The notes under the pieces are model-generated. The model worked only from the letters and a program-made list of their open reading frames with translations, did not search any database and was not told where the DNA came from. A program made the position numbers and the translations under genes. Positions 1 through 9,573 of a DNA stretch of 64,000 nucleotides are shown in pieces. Position 1 is the first letter of the stretch. Every line of letters starts with the position of its first letter. The stretch comes from JACVRM01 sp963817375 (GTDB taxonomy: Bacteria; Actinomycetota; Thermoleophilia; Gaiellales; Gaiellaceae). Location: positions 76,153 to 140,152 of the forward strand of contig CAWFOB010000008.1 of NCBI GenBank assembly GCA_963817375.1, read 5' to 3'.

Positions 1-889
1 TAGCCGATCCAGTAGACGGCGATGAGCGTGTACGTGACCGGCATGCCGGCCGAGTTGGCGTCCTCTGTTCTGGAGGCGAGTGCGCCCGCGGCCGCGTAGG
101 CGACGGCGTACAGCGCGAACCCGAGCGCAAACCACGGCATGACGAGCCCAACGCTGGTACCGAGCGACGCCGGGGCATCGAAGGCACCGCCGGCGAAGAG
201 CGCCGCGGCGAGGCCGCCGATCAGCGCAAGCTGAGAGACGCCGAGCAGGCCGATCCCGATCACCTTGCCGGCGAGCAGGTGGCGCGAGCGTACGGTCGCG
301 AGGATCAGTTCGACGACGCGGTTACTCTTTTCCTCGACGACGCCGGTGAGGACCCATTGGCCGTAGATCGCAAGCGCCGCAAGAGGAGCCGCGGCGCCGA
401 AGATCGCGGCGAGCGCCTCGGCGTCCGTCGGCTCGCTCGCCGGCGGCTCGAGCGTGCTGCTCGTGAGCTCGGGGGCAGAGGGCAGATGGCGTCGCACCGC
501 GCGTACGGCGTCGTCTGCAATCGCTGCCGCCTTCGCGTCGACGTTGGCGCGGAAGACGAGCCGGCTCTCCGACAGCACGAGCAGCACGTCGACCTCCTTC
601 GTCGTGCAGCGCTCGCCGTCCGGCCGCGGGAGACGCGACCACACGCAACCGCACCTTCGCGTCGTCGAACGGCTTCGCCGCCCGTTGCAGTGCGACGTGC
701 AGTCCGGACGGCGCCGGTGCAACCACCGCGACGCGGTAGGTGTTGTCCGGTCGAGCGCGTTGACGACGAGCGCTCGACCCGCCCACGACCACGAGCATCA
801 GCAGGGTGGAGACGATGAAGACTTTGCTGCGCAGGCGCTCGCGGATCTCGCGCCAGGGCGACGAGCGTGATCGCACGCCGCGGGCTCAT
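1..889 (-). CDS. ABC-2 type transporter permease (NatB-like), 3' end outside window
   Basis: Membrane subunit of an ABC exporter. The start ATG (889-887) overlaps the stop of the upstream ATPase as ATGA. Pieced together from three frames it reads MSPRRAITLVALA, then a transmembrane segment containing FIVSTLLMLVVVGG, a long extracytoplasmic stretch, then further segments around IYGQWVLTGVVEEKSNRVVE and LLAGKVIGIGLLG. That order (one N-terminal helix, large outer loop, C-terminal helix bundle) is typical of NatB/ABC-2 permeases. At least two single-base frame breaks occur near 740-850. The protein runs off the left edge of the window. It forms an operon with the ATPase at 886-1780. The transported substrate cannot be read from sequence; Na+ or drug export is a family-level guess. 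Confidence 0.7.
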
Positions 890-1780
890 CGATCCACCAG
901 CTCGAGAAACAGCTCGGAGAGGGACGGGGGCCCGTAGCTGAACGCCACGACCCGACCCGAGCGCTCGGCCTCTGCGAGCACCTGCTCGGGGTCGACGTCC
1001 CGGTTCACGCAGTAGCCGCAGATCGCCGTTGTGGCGCTCGACCAGCTCGACACCCGCGACGGGCGGCAGCCATTGCGGCGGGCGCGCCTTCGAGCTGGAG
1101 CTCGATCCGCCGTCGGTGCGAGCGGCGCCGCAACGCGTCGAGATCGCCGGTGGCGACGATCCGGCCGTGGTCGATGATCGCGACCTCCTGGCAGATGTCC
1201 TCGACCAGCTCGAGCTGATGGCTCGAGAAGACGACCGCGGCGCCGCGGACGGCCTCGCCGCGGAGCACGTCCGCGAGCGTGTGCACCGCGACCGGGTCGA
1301 GGCCTGCGAACGGCTCGTCGAGAACGAGCAGCTCCGGCTCGTGCAACAGCGCCGCCGCAAGCTGGACGCGCTGCTGGTTGCCGTGCGAGAGCTCCTCGAC
1401 CTTCGCGCTGGCGCGCGCGGCGACCCCGAGCCGATCGAGCCAGTCGTCTGCGGCCGCGCGCGGCGGCGCCCTCCTGCATCCCGTGCAGGCAGCCGAAGTA
1501 GGCGAGCTGCTCGGCGACCGGCATACGCGGATAGAGGCCGCGCTCCTCCGGCATGTAGCCGAACCGAAGCCGCTCCGCCAGCGTGATCGGCCGGCCGTCC
1601 CAGAGCAGATCGCCGCTGTCGGGTTCGAGGAGCCCGAAGATCGCGCGCATCGTCGTCGTCTTGCCGGCGCCGTTCGGCCCGAGGAAACCGAGCATCCGAC
1701 CGCGCTCGACCGAGAACGGTGCAGCCGTCGAGCGCCTGCACCCCGCCGAACCGCTTCCGGATGTCGACGACCCTCAACAT
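886..1780 (-). CDS. ABC transporter ATP-binding protein (NatA-like), frame-broken
   Basis: Nucleotide-binding subunit partnering the permease that starts at 889. It begins MLRVVDIRKRFGGVQALDG. The Walker A sequence LGPNGAGKTTT, signature-like LSHGNQQRVQLAAALLHEP and Walker B LLVLDEPFAGLDP followed by SSHQLELVEDIC are all visible, but they lie in different frames. About four single-base breaks (near 1715, 1470, 1090 and 1020) interrupt it. The first is repaired by removing one C from a CC pair. The C-terminal part, ending ELFLELVDR, is the regulatory tail usual for NatA-type ATPases. It follows the previous permease by 3 nt, so the two ABC pairs form one transcription unit. Every catalytic motif is intact once the frames are joined, so sequence error is more likely than decay. 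Confidence 0.75.
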
Positions 1781-1783
1781 GGC

Positions 1784-2523
1784 TCACGTGACGTCGCGAC
1801 GTGCCACGAGGACTGCGCCCGCTGCGACGAATGCGGCGACGTAGCCGAGCAGGAGCAGTCCGCCTGCGGCGGCGGAGAGGACGTAGTCGGTCGGGGTCGG
1901 CGATGATCGCGGAGCTCGCGCCGACCGGCGTGTAGCCGCCGATGCTCGGGACGAGGCCGCGGATCAGGTTGTCGATGATCATCGTCCAGCAGATCAGCCC
2001 GATCACGGCGAGGACCTGGTTGCGGAGCGAGCGCGCCGAAGCCGACGCCGAGTGCGGCCCACGCTGCGGTCAGAATCGGCGTGCCGAGCACGAGCCAGAG
2101 GACGTCGCTCGGTGGAGAGCGCGAGCGGGATGTCGCGGCCGGCGAGGATCGCGTAGCCGATCCCGAACGAGAGCCCGATCGCGGCGAGGCCGAAGAGGAC
2201 GCCCATCAGCAGGCTCGCGAGCACCTTGGCGACGATCACGCGGCTTCGGCGCGGCGTGACGACGAACGTCGGCCGGATGGTGCCGTGCCGGAACTCGCTC
2301 GTGATCGCCATCACGCCGATCAGCGCGGCGAACAGCGCCGCCGAGGTGCCGGTCGAGAGCACGGCGTACTGGTTCTTGAGCGTCGGCGAGCTCCGGCTTC
2401 TCGGTGATGAGGCCGTTCAGCAGCACCGTCAGCAGGATCAGCGCGACCATCCCGGCCGAGCAGGCCGAGGTTGGTGCGGGTGGAGCGCATCTTGCGTAGC
2501 TCTGCGAGCAGCTGGTCGGTCAT
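1784..2523 (-). CDS. ABC-2 type transporter permease, frame-broken
   Basis: Integral membrane subunit of the first ABC pair. It starts MTDQLLAELRKMRSTRTN at an ATGA overlap with the ATPase stop (2520-2522) and ends ARRDVT followed by TGA at 1784. Joined across roughly four frame breaks it shows about six hydrophobic segments, including VALILLTVLLNGL, TSAALFAALIGVMAITSEF, VLASLLMGVLFGLAAIGLSF and AVIGLICWTMIIDNL. The sequence around SEFRHGTIRPTFVVTPRR matches the ABC-2 family pattern in which a short cytoplasmic loop (usually SER/SEF...GT) follows the second helix. Probable role: export of an unidentified small molecule or peptide with the ATPase at 2520-3517. Confidence 0.72.
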
Positions 2524-3517
2524 GACGATTCCTCCGCGGTCAGCTCGAGGAAGACGTCCTCGAGGCTCGACGACTCCGGCACCAGTTCGTGCAGCGGGAT
2601 GCCGGCGGCGAAGGCGAGCTCGCCGATCTGCGGCGCTCGGCGCGCCATCGACGAGCAGCTCGTCGCCGTCGAGCAGCGACGAGTGAATCCCGTCGCTTCT
2701 CGAGCTCGTTTTGCAGACGGTGCGCGCCCGGGGCGCGCACGCGCACGCCGCCGCCGAGGTGCGCGGTCAGCTGTGCGAGCGGCTCGAAGGTGACGAGCGT
2801 GCCCTTGTTGATGATCACGACCTGGTCGACCGTCTGCTGCACCTCGGCGAGCACGTGGCTGGAGACGAGGACCGTCTTGCCTTCGGCGGCGAAGCCGCGC
2901 ATGAAGTCGCGCAGCCAGCGGACTCCTTCCGGGTCGAGCCCGTTCGCCGGCTCGTCGAGGATCAGCAGCTCCGGGTCACCGAGCAGCGCACCGGCAAGGC
3001 CGAGCCGCTGCCGCATCCCGAGCGAGTAGCTCGCCGACGCGGCGATGCGCGGCCCCGCTCAGCTCGACGAGCTCGAGCACCGCGTCGACACGCTGCCGGC
3101 CGCCCGCTCACGACCCAGGAACCAGTTGCCCACCGTCTGCAGTCCGGCCCGAGCGCCAGCGCGAGCGAGAACAGGTGGTCGCGGCCGGAGCGGACCGGGA
3201 TGGAAGTCGGCGGCCTCGAGCACCGCCCCGACCTGCGCTCGCCGAGCGCTCGAGATCCTGGTAGCGGCGGCCGAAGACGAGCGCTTCGCCCAGCGGTCGG
3301 CTGGACGAGGTGGAGCAGCATCCGCAGCGTCGTCGTCTTGCCGGCGCCGTTCGGGCCGAGGAAGCCGGTGACGGTGCCGCGCTCGAGCGCGAACGACAGA
3401 TCGTCGACCGCGACCAGCGTCGCCGAACCGCTTCGTCAGATGCTCGGCCACCACGACCGGCCCATCGCCGGCACGGCTTTCGACCGTGGGCGCAACAGGC
3501 TGTGACACGACCGCCAT
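2520..3517 (-). CDS. ABC transporter ATP-binding protein, frame-broken
   Basis: ATPase of the first ABC pair and first gene of the four-gene export operon. The start at 3517 has a GGGAGG Shine-Dalgarno 7 nt upstream. The N-terminus MAVVSQPVAPTVESRAGDG is followed by VVVAEHLTKRFGD. In another frame the Walker A region is readable as PNGAGKTTTLRMLLHLVQPT. Further on are MRQRLGLAGALLGDPELLIL, DEPANGLDPEG and VSSHVLAEVQQTVDQVV, which are signature, Walker B and switch His. The tail SSLEDVFLELTAEESS ends at 2520. About four single-base breaks occur. The family (bacitracin/daunorubicin-type DrrA-like) suggests drug or peptide export, but the substrate is unknown. Confidence 0.75.
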
Positions 3518-3636
3518 CTACGAACCTCCCTCGATGGAGTCGTCCTCGAGTGCCGTTGGAGCGGCTCGGTGGCATGCCGCGGGTCGGCTGCGGCCGATTG
3601 CGGAGCGTTGCCGCACCGGACTGGACACGGGGACGT

Positions 3637-4140
3637 TCACGGCAAGCTCGGCCCCGATGTGACCGGCATCACGAGGTGCTTGACCGGCTGCGGGAACGTG
3701 CGCCGCGCGCGGTCGACCACGTTCCGGTGCAACCAGCGTGACGGGCGCTGCCGCGGGGTGACGATGAGGATCTCGTCGGCGGGGAACTCGTGCAACGCGT
3801 CGGCGATCGCCCGCACGGGGTCGCGGTCGCCGAGCCGGCCCTGCACGCGGATGCCGTCGCGCGCGAGGCAGGCGAGACATCCGCGCAGCCTGTGCATCGC
3901 GTCCGCGCGGGCCGCGTCCTCGTCCACGTACCACTGCGTCGCCGCCGCTTCGCGGGCCGGCGCGATGACGAACGCTTCGGGCGGCGGGCCTTCGGCGCCG
4001 GTGCGCACGCTGGCGCAGAGCTCGGGCGACGTACACGGTTCGTCGATGACGATCAGGACGCGGCGCAGCCCCGAGATTCGAAGCTGCTGCCGGCGACCTG
4101 GCTGTCTCGCCGTTCGGGTCGGTATGGGTGTGGTCGTCAT
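3637..4140 (-). CDS. UspA-like Rossmann-fold protein
   Basis: 167-residue soluble protein of unknown specific function. An AGGAGG 5 nt before the ATG supports the start. The pattern RRVLIVIDEPCTSPELCASV near residue 26, then EAFVIAPARE, a central ARADAMHRLRGCLACLARDG helix, GDRDPVRAIADALHEFPADE, and a C-terminal sequence EILIVTPRQRPSRWLHRNVV resembles the stand-alone actinobacterial proteins that match the C-terminal nucleotide-binding-like domain of GABA permeases (a UspA-type fold). It sits directly upstream of the ABC export genes and downstream of a tandem UspA protein, all on the minus strand, which makes a stress-linked role plausible. Confidence 0.55.
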   Translation of the reverse strand: MTTTPIPTRTARQPGRRQQLRISGLRRVLIVIDEPCTSPELCASVRTGAEGPPPEAFVIAPAREAAATQWYVDEDAARADAMHRLRGCLACLARDGIRVQGRLGDRDPVRAIADALHEFPADEILIVTPRQRPSRWLHRNVVDRARRTFPQPVKHLVMPVTSGPSLP

Positions 4141-4202
4141 GTGGGCCTCCTGGGATCAGGCTGTTGTGAGGTTGCCCGCGCGGTGTCTGCCATCGTCCGC
4201 CC

Positions 4203-5054
4203 CTAGCGTCCGAGCTCGTCGGCTATGCGCTGCCACGCGGGCTCGCGGACAATGAGCGTCGAACAGGGTGCGCTGTGCGCGACGCGTTCCGAGACCGATC
4301 CGAGCGCCCGGACGCCGTGCAGCCCGCGGCTGCCGACGACGACCAGATCCGCCCGTCCGGCCGCCGTGAGAAGTGCGTGCACCGGAGTCTCCGCGCTGTC
4401 CTCGTGCTCGCCCTCCGTGATCACGGCGACGAGCCGCTCGTCGACACCCTTGCCGCCTCCGGCAACGAGCGCACCCAACTCGGCCCCGAAACGGTCCGCC
4501 ACGAAGCGGGCCGCGGCGTACGCCGCCGCCGACTCGATCGAGCCGTCGACGCCGACGACGAGCCGGCGAGGAAACCCGGTGCCCGCCTCACGCGCGACGA
4601 GAACCGAGCAAGGCGCGCGGTGGACGATCCCGGTTGCGATCTCGCCTCCGACGATCCCGAGTAGGCGCCCCCCGCCGCTTCTGCCGACCGCGACGAGCGT
4701 GTGCTCGCAGCGTTCGATCTCACGAAGCAGCTCACGGACAGGATCGCCGCGCACGCGCTTCGCGATCGCGGCCGCGTTCGCTGCGACGTGGTCGCTCGCA
4801 GTGGCCAGCGCCTTGTCGGCCGCCGACCGCAGCAGGTCATCGTCGTAGTAGAAGGGAACGCGCGTGCCCGTCCCGCCCACGCCGTGCGCGATGTCCCACG
4901 CCGAAAGAAGCGTGAGGCGTCCGTCGACGTCCTCGAGGATCGACGCCTGGCGCGCAGCCTCGAGTGCCTGGCGGGAGCCGTCGACGCCGACGAGAACGCT
5001 GGTGAAGACGCGCCGGCCGGCCTCGAGTCGTGTCGTGTGGATCATGAGTGCCAT
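4203..5054 (-). CDS. Universal stress protein, tandem UspA domains
   Basis: 283 residues with two UspA domains in tandem. The first starts at FTSVLVGVDGSRQALEAARQ and the second at RRLVVGVDGSIESAAAYAAA. Each shows the beta-strand-Asp-Gly-Ser start. The ATP-binding G-x2-G-x9-G(S/T) pattern is only partly kept: GRSGGGRLLGIVGGEIATGI in domain 1, and GSRGLHGVRALGSVSERVAH in domain 2, which fits the family motif better. Such tandem proteins are soluble stress-response factors that bind ATP or AMP. It is transcribed in the same direction as the 3637-4140 protein, 62 bp away. Confidence 0.85.
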   Translation of the reverse strand: MALMIHTTRLEAGRRVFTSVLVGVDGSRQALEAARQASILEDVDGRLTLLSAWDIAHGVGGTGTRVPFYYDDDLLRSAADKALATASDHVAANAAAIAKRVRGDPVRELLREIERCEHTLVAVGRSGGGRLLGIVGGEIATGIVHRAPCSVLVAREAGTGFPRRLVVGVDGSIESAAAYAAARFVADRFGAELGALVAGGGKGVDERLVAVITEGEHEDSAETPVHALLTAAGRADLVVVGSRGLHGVRALGSVSERVAHSAPCSTLIVREPAWQRIADELGR

Positions 5055-5150
5055 CGCGAACCTTCTGTCTTGACGCTTCCTCCACCCGCCCGGCGGGCCG
5101 GGTTCGGCGGTTTGCCGCAGGCTGCGCGGACGAAGTACGGAGGTGAGGGA

Positions 5151-5813
5151 TCAGGCCGCGACGACGGGCTCGAGCTCGGCCGCCAGCTCGCGAAGCGCCT
5201 CGTCCTTCAACGCCCGCGTTCGCTCGGCGCTCAGGTGCATGTCGCCGGCGATCACTGTTAGCGGTTCCGGCGTGCCGGTGAGCCCGAAGTGGCGGCAGAC
5301 GATCCTCCGCTTGCGCCCGCGCAGGTGCCGGAGGGCTCCGTGCACTGCCCGCGCGCGCTCGTGGTCGACCATCTGCGCCTCGGGCGACTCGGACGCGGAC
5401 GCGGCGATTATTTCCTCGAGCGCGGGCCGGTCGCTGGGGCGCTGCTCCAGTGAGGCGATGGCGGCCGGGACCAGCGACTCCGCAACCTCGGTCGGCGACA
5501 GATTCGTTGCCTCCGCCAGCTGACCGACCGTTGGCTCGCGCCCACCGGCTGCGAGCCGGTCGCGCGCGTGCGCGACTGCACGGCGGTGCTCGAGAACGGG
5601 ACGCGGGACTCGGATCAGGTGTCCCTGCGCTGTGAGCGCGTGTGTCACTGCCGCGCGTATGCGCCAAAAGGCGTACGTCGAGAAGCTGGCACCGCGACCC
5701 GAGTCGTACTCGTCGATCGCCGTCAGCAGCCCGATCGCTCCCTCCTGGACGAGGTCCTCCGGCGGCAGGCCGAGATCGTGGTAGCGGAAGGCGACCGACC
5801 GGACGAGACCCAT
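5151..5813 (-). CDS. RNA polymerase sigma factor (sigma-70 family, SigB/SigF/FliA-like)
   Basis: Directs RNA polymerase to a promoter subset. Region 2 is clear (LVRSVAFRYHDLGLPPEDLV, then QEGAIGLLTAIDEYDSGRGA, FSTYAFWRIRAAV). Region 3 contains GHLIRVPRPVLEHRR and GREPTVGQLAEATNLSPTEV, and region 4 contains LTVIAGDMHLSAERTRALKD. The ATG at 5813 cuts into region 2.1. The same frame upstream reads ERLAARARRGDRLARTRLVE, typical sigma N-terminal sequence, but has no start codon. An ATG at 5970 with AAGGAGG close upstream lies one frame off. So the true start is probably 5970, with one indel in between. The location next to UspA genes suggests a general-stress role. Confidence 0.8.
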   Translation of the reverse strand: MGLVRSVAFRYHDLGLPPEDLVQEGAIGLLTAIDEYDSGRGASFSTYAFWRIRAAVTHALTAQGHLIRVPRPVLEHRRAVAHARDRLAAGGREPTVGQLAEATNLSPTEVAESLVPAAIASLEQRPSDRPALEEIIAASASESPEAQMVDHERARAVHGALRHLRGRKRRIVCRHFGLTGTPEPLTVIAGDMHLSAERTRALKDEALRELAAELEPVVAA

Positions 5814-6151
5814 GTGCTCCTCGACGAGGCGGGTGCGTGCGAGGCGGTCTCCGCGTCGCGCACGCGCCGCTAGCCGTTCGGAGTGGCCGCCGATGTGACC
5901 CCGTGCTGTCGCCGGGGTTGCGGAAACGACGAGGGTGAGCGCGGCCAGTAGTGCGATCGTTCGCGCGCATGGGCCTCCTTCGGCTCGGTTGTGCCGAAGG
6001 TCTCTCCCGGCCCGTGTGGGCTACGCGAATCCGGGCCCTAGCCGTGGTGACGGAGACGCGCCGCGGGGATACTCCCCTTCGTACGGACCTCTCATAGCGC
6101 AGCGCTCGCCGGCGCCCGTCGGGGTCGTCCACTGTCAGCGACGGGGGCGAA
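5814..6151. other. 338-bp stretch upstream of the sigma gene
   Basis: Between the sigma-factor ATG (5813) and the end of the P-type ATPase gene (6152). The part up to about 5970 is probably the out-of-frame N-terminus and ribosome-binding site of the sigma gene on the minus strand. From 5971 to 6151 I see no gene, no tRNA and no convincing terminator. Confidence 0.5.
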
Positions 6152-8937
6152 CTACGGATCGGCCCGGCCGGCTTCGCGGGCGCGTCGGCGGACGAGCAGC
6201 TTGCCGAGCTCGAGCACCGGCACGATCGTGAGCGCGGCGCCGACGACGAGTGCCCAGCGGGCGGGCGAGAGATCCGTCGTCCCGAACGCGGACTCGAGGA
6301 ACGGAACGTTGAGGACGAGCGTGAGCAGCGCGATCTCCCATGCGACCGCGAGGTTCAGCCACCGGTTTCTGAACGGCCGTTCGAATGTCGAGCGCCGGTC
6401 GGAGCGGAAGCTGAATGCCTTGAAGAGCTCGATCAGGATCAGGGTCGCGAAGACGGTCGTGCGCGCCTCGTTCAGGTCGCTCCCGGAGGCGAGCAGTCGA
6501 GGTGAACAGCCCGACGGTGACGGCGGTCGACCAGAGGCCTCCGAGCGACGATCAGTCCGACCACGGGGCGCGTGAAGATGCCGGCTCCGCGGCGGCGCGG
6601 CGGACGGTGCATCAGGTCGCGCTCCGGCGGGTCGACCGCGAGTGCCAGCGCGGGCAGCCCGTCGGTCGCGAGGTTGACGTAGAGGATCTGCACCGCGCTC
6701 AGCGGCAGCGGCTTGCCCAGGAGCGCCGCGATGGTGAGGAGGCCGATCTCGCCGAGATTGGCCGAGAGCAGGTACATGAGGTACTTCTTGATGTTGGCGA
6801 AGACGCCGCGGCCCTCTTCGACCGCGGCGACGATCGAGGCGAAGTTGTCGTCGGTGAGCGTCATGTCGGCGGCTTCGCGCGTGACGTCGGTGCCGGTGAT
6901 GCCCATGGCGACGCCGATGTCGGCGCGTTTCAGCGCCGGCGCGTCGTTGACGCCGTCGCCCGTCATCGCCACCGAGTGGCCGTTCGCCTGCAGCGCCTCG
7001 ACCACGCGCAGCTTGTGCGCCGGGCGAGACGCGCGCGTAGACCTCGATCGACTCGACCTCCGCGTTCGAGCTCCGCGTCGCTCATCGCGTCCAGCTCGGC
7101 TCCGGTGACGACCCGGCCCGAACCGAGCAGGCCGAGCTCGCCCGCAATCGCCTGTGCCGTGAGCGGGTGGTCGCCGGTGATCATCACCGGCTTGATGCCG
7201 GCGCGGGCGCAGGTGCGGATCGCGTCCTTCGCCTTCCGGCGCGGCGGGTCGATCATCCCGACGAGGCCGAGGAGGGTCATCTCGCTCTCCGCGCTCTCGG
7301 GGCTCGCCTCGGCTCCGACGGGCGACGGCCAGGACGCGAAGCGCCTCGGAGGCGAGCTCCTTGGCGACTTCCAGCACGGCCTCGCGATCGGCCTCGTCGA
7401 GTCGCTCCTCGCCTGCGCGGCGACAGCCAGCGAGAGCAGGAGCGCAGCACCACCTCGGGTGCGCCCTTGGAGTAGGCGACGCAGCCGCCGGGAGTCTCGT
7501 GCAGCGTCGTCATCTGCTTCCGCTCCGGACGTGAACGCGATCTCGCCGACGCGCGGGCGCGCCGCGATGAGCTCGTCGTGCTCGATGCCGGCCTTCGCCG
7601 CCGCGACGACCAGCGCGGCCTCGGTCGGATCGCCGCGGATCGCTGCCGCTTCCATCCTCGTGCGCGGACGAGCCGTGCGTCGGAGGCGAGCGCGGCGGCG
7701 CGGAGCAGCTCGCGAAGCGGCTCCGAGACCGCGACCGGCGTATCGTCGCGCAGGAACTCGCCCTCCGGCGTCGTAGCCGTTGCCGGAGACGTCGAGCGTC
7801 TCCCCGGCGACCCAGATGCGGCGGACGGTCATCTGGTCGGCCGTAAGCGTGCCGGTCTTGTCGCTGCCGATCACCGAGACGCTGCCGAGGGTCTCGACCG
7901 CTGGAAGCCTGCGCACGAGCGCGTTGCGGTGTCGCCATCCGCTGTGCGGCGAGCGACAGCGAGATCGTGACCACGGCCGGCAGCGCCTCGGGCACGACCG
8001 CGACTGCGACGGCGACGCCGAACACCAGCATCTCCAGGAACGGCTCGTCGCGGAGCGAGTCCGAGCCCGACGATCACGACGACGACGGCGAGTGCCACGC
8101 GCGCGAGGACGACACCGACGCGGTCGAGGCTCTGTTGCAGCGGCGTCCTCCGCTCCTCGATCGCCTCGAGCATCCGTGCGATCGACCCGAACTCCGTTCG
8201 GTTCCCGGTCGCGACAACGAGGACAGCGCCGCGGCCATGGGTGACCGTTGTGCCGGCGTAGACCATGTTGATGCGATCGCCGATCGCCAGGCCGCGCGCC
8301 GTCAACACCGGCGGTGCTCTTCTCGACCGGCATCGACTCGCCCGTCAGCGCCGCCTCGTCGACAGCGAGGTTCACGCGATCGCAGACGCGGCCGTCGGCC
8401 GGGACCCTGTCCCCCGCTGCGAGCCGAACGAGGTCGCCGGGAACGAGCTCGCGCGCCGGAACGTCGTGCTCACGTCCGCCGCGCACGACCGTTGCAGTCG
8501 GCGCGGCCAGCTGACGCAGCGCTTCGAGGGCTCGCTCGGCTCGGTACTCCTGCACGAACCCGAGCAGCGCCGCGAAGACGACGATCACAGCGATCACGAT
8601 CGGCCTCGGTCGCGTGGCCCAGAATCGCCGACAGGCCGGCGCCGACGAGAAGGATGAGGATCAGGACGTTCTCGAACTGGGCGAGCAGCAATCGCCAGGG
8701 AGAGACGCGAGGCGTTACCTCGAGCTCGTTGGCGCCGTGGACGGAGAGGCGCCGCGCGGCCTCCGGCTCGTCCAGTCCGACGCTCGTCGAGCTCTCGAGC
8801 TCGACCGCGACACGATCGACGTCTCTTGTATGCCAGTCGGAGCCGGACTGCGTTGGTTCGGGCGTGCACGGCGGCGGCTCGAGGCGCCCCTCGGGCGCCC
8901 CTAGGCGGCTTGTATCGGGTGCCGTTCCCGCCGACAT
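6152..8937 (-). CDS. P-type (type II, SERCA/PacL-like) cation-transporting ATPase, frame-broken
   Basis: ATP-driven cation pump, probably Ca2+. Motifs in order: cation-ATPase N-terminal domain (LDEPEAARRLSVHGANEL), first membrane pair (LLLAQFENVLILILLVGAGL), actuator motif VDEAALTGESMPVEK, M4 motif VVPEALPAVVTISLSLAAQ, phosphorylation site SDKTGTLTADQM, hinge MTGDGVNDAPALKRADIGVA, and C-terminal membrane bundle from LGEIGLLTIAALLGKPLPLS to the end (LELGKLLVRRRAREAG, TAG at 6152). At about 930 residues the joined product is full length. Eight or more single-base breaks interrupt it, although every catalytic motif survives. An upstream in-frame Met at 8982 is possible, but the Met at 8937 avoids overlapping the gene at 8946. 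Confidence 0.85.
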
Positions 8938-8945
8938 CGGAGCCT

Positions 8946-9452
8946 TCACGTACGCGCTGGCGGTGTGTCGCGCTGCAGCCATTCGTAGAAAGCGCTGCGC
9001 GAGCCGTTGAAGGAATAGACCGCCCGCTTCACGGTCGGAAATTGCTTCGCCGTGCGGTCGAGCTGGGCGAGCAGCATGGTGCTGCCGCAGGACGTGGACG
9101 CGTTCGGGATGTGCGGCGCGAAGTTGCCGAAGTCGATGTAGGCGACCCGGTAGAAGATGCGCGCGCTGCGCAGATGCCCCGCCGTCCTCGCCGAGAACCA
9201 GCCGCCGTAGCCGCGCGCCCGTTCAGCCTTCGTCGGCCCAGCAAGCAGCCCCTGCATCGCGCCAAAGAGGACTCGCGGCCCGCGAACCGCTCGCTTCAAG
9301 GGAAACACGCGAGCGCAATCGCTGCCGACGCCGCGGGGGGCAAAAACGGCTATGGCGTGCGACGTCGGGGCCTGAGCCGACTCCACACTCGATACGGCGA
9401 CGAGCGAGACCGGCGCAAGCGCGAGCGCCGCAAGGGCGAGAAACCGTCTCAT
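8946..9452 (-). CDS. Secreted GerMN-domain protein
   Basis: 168 residues with an N-terminal signal peptide (MRRFLALAALALAPVSLVAV, cleavage probably near ESAQA). The rest matches the GerMN fold: VRGPRVLFGAMQGLLAGPTK, then FYRVAYIDFGNFAPHIPNAS, and GSTMLLAQLDRTAKQFPTVK before RAVYSFNGSRSAFYEWLQ. GerMN domains occur in sporulation and germination proteins and in mycobacterial LpqB, where they are extracytoplasmic and probably bind cell-wall or protein ligands. There is no lipobox Cys at the signal-peptide end, so it is likely secreted rather than lipidated. It lies 8 bp upstream of the Ca2+-ATPase gene and is divergent from the heavy-metal ATPase at 9574. Confidence 0.7.
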   Translation of the reverse strand: MRRFLALAALALAPVSLVAVSSVESAQAPTSHAIAVFAPRGVGSDCARVFPLKRAVRGPRVLFGAMQGLLAGPTKAERARGYGGWFSARTAGHLRSARIFYRVAYIDFGNFAPHIPNASTSCGSTMLLAQLDRTAKQFPTVKRAVYSFNGSRSAFYEWLQRDTPPART

Positions 9453-9573
9453 CGTGCACCTCCTTGTCGTTCAAGTCGTCCTCCGATCGGGCCTCGCGCG
9501 TTCCGCGAGAAGCCGCGCGTCCGCCGCGGATTTGTCCTGAGCCGCAGCGACCGCGCGGACGGAGGACGAGGGT

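Noticed and set aside
886..2523. Programmed frameshifting in the ABC genes
   Set aside because: Breaks are numerous, of both directions and lack slippery-site plus stimulator structure; sequence error or decay explains them better.
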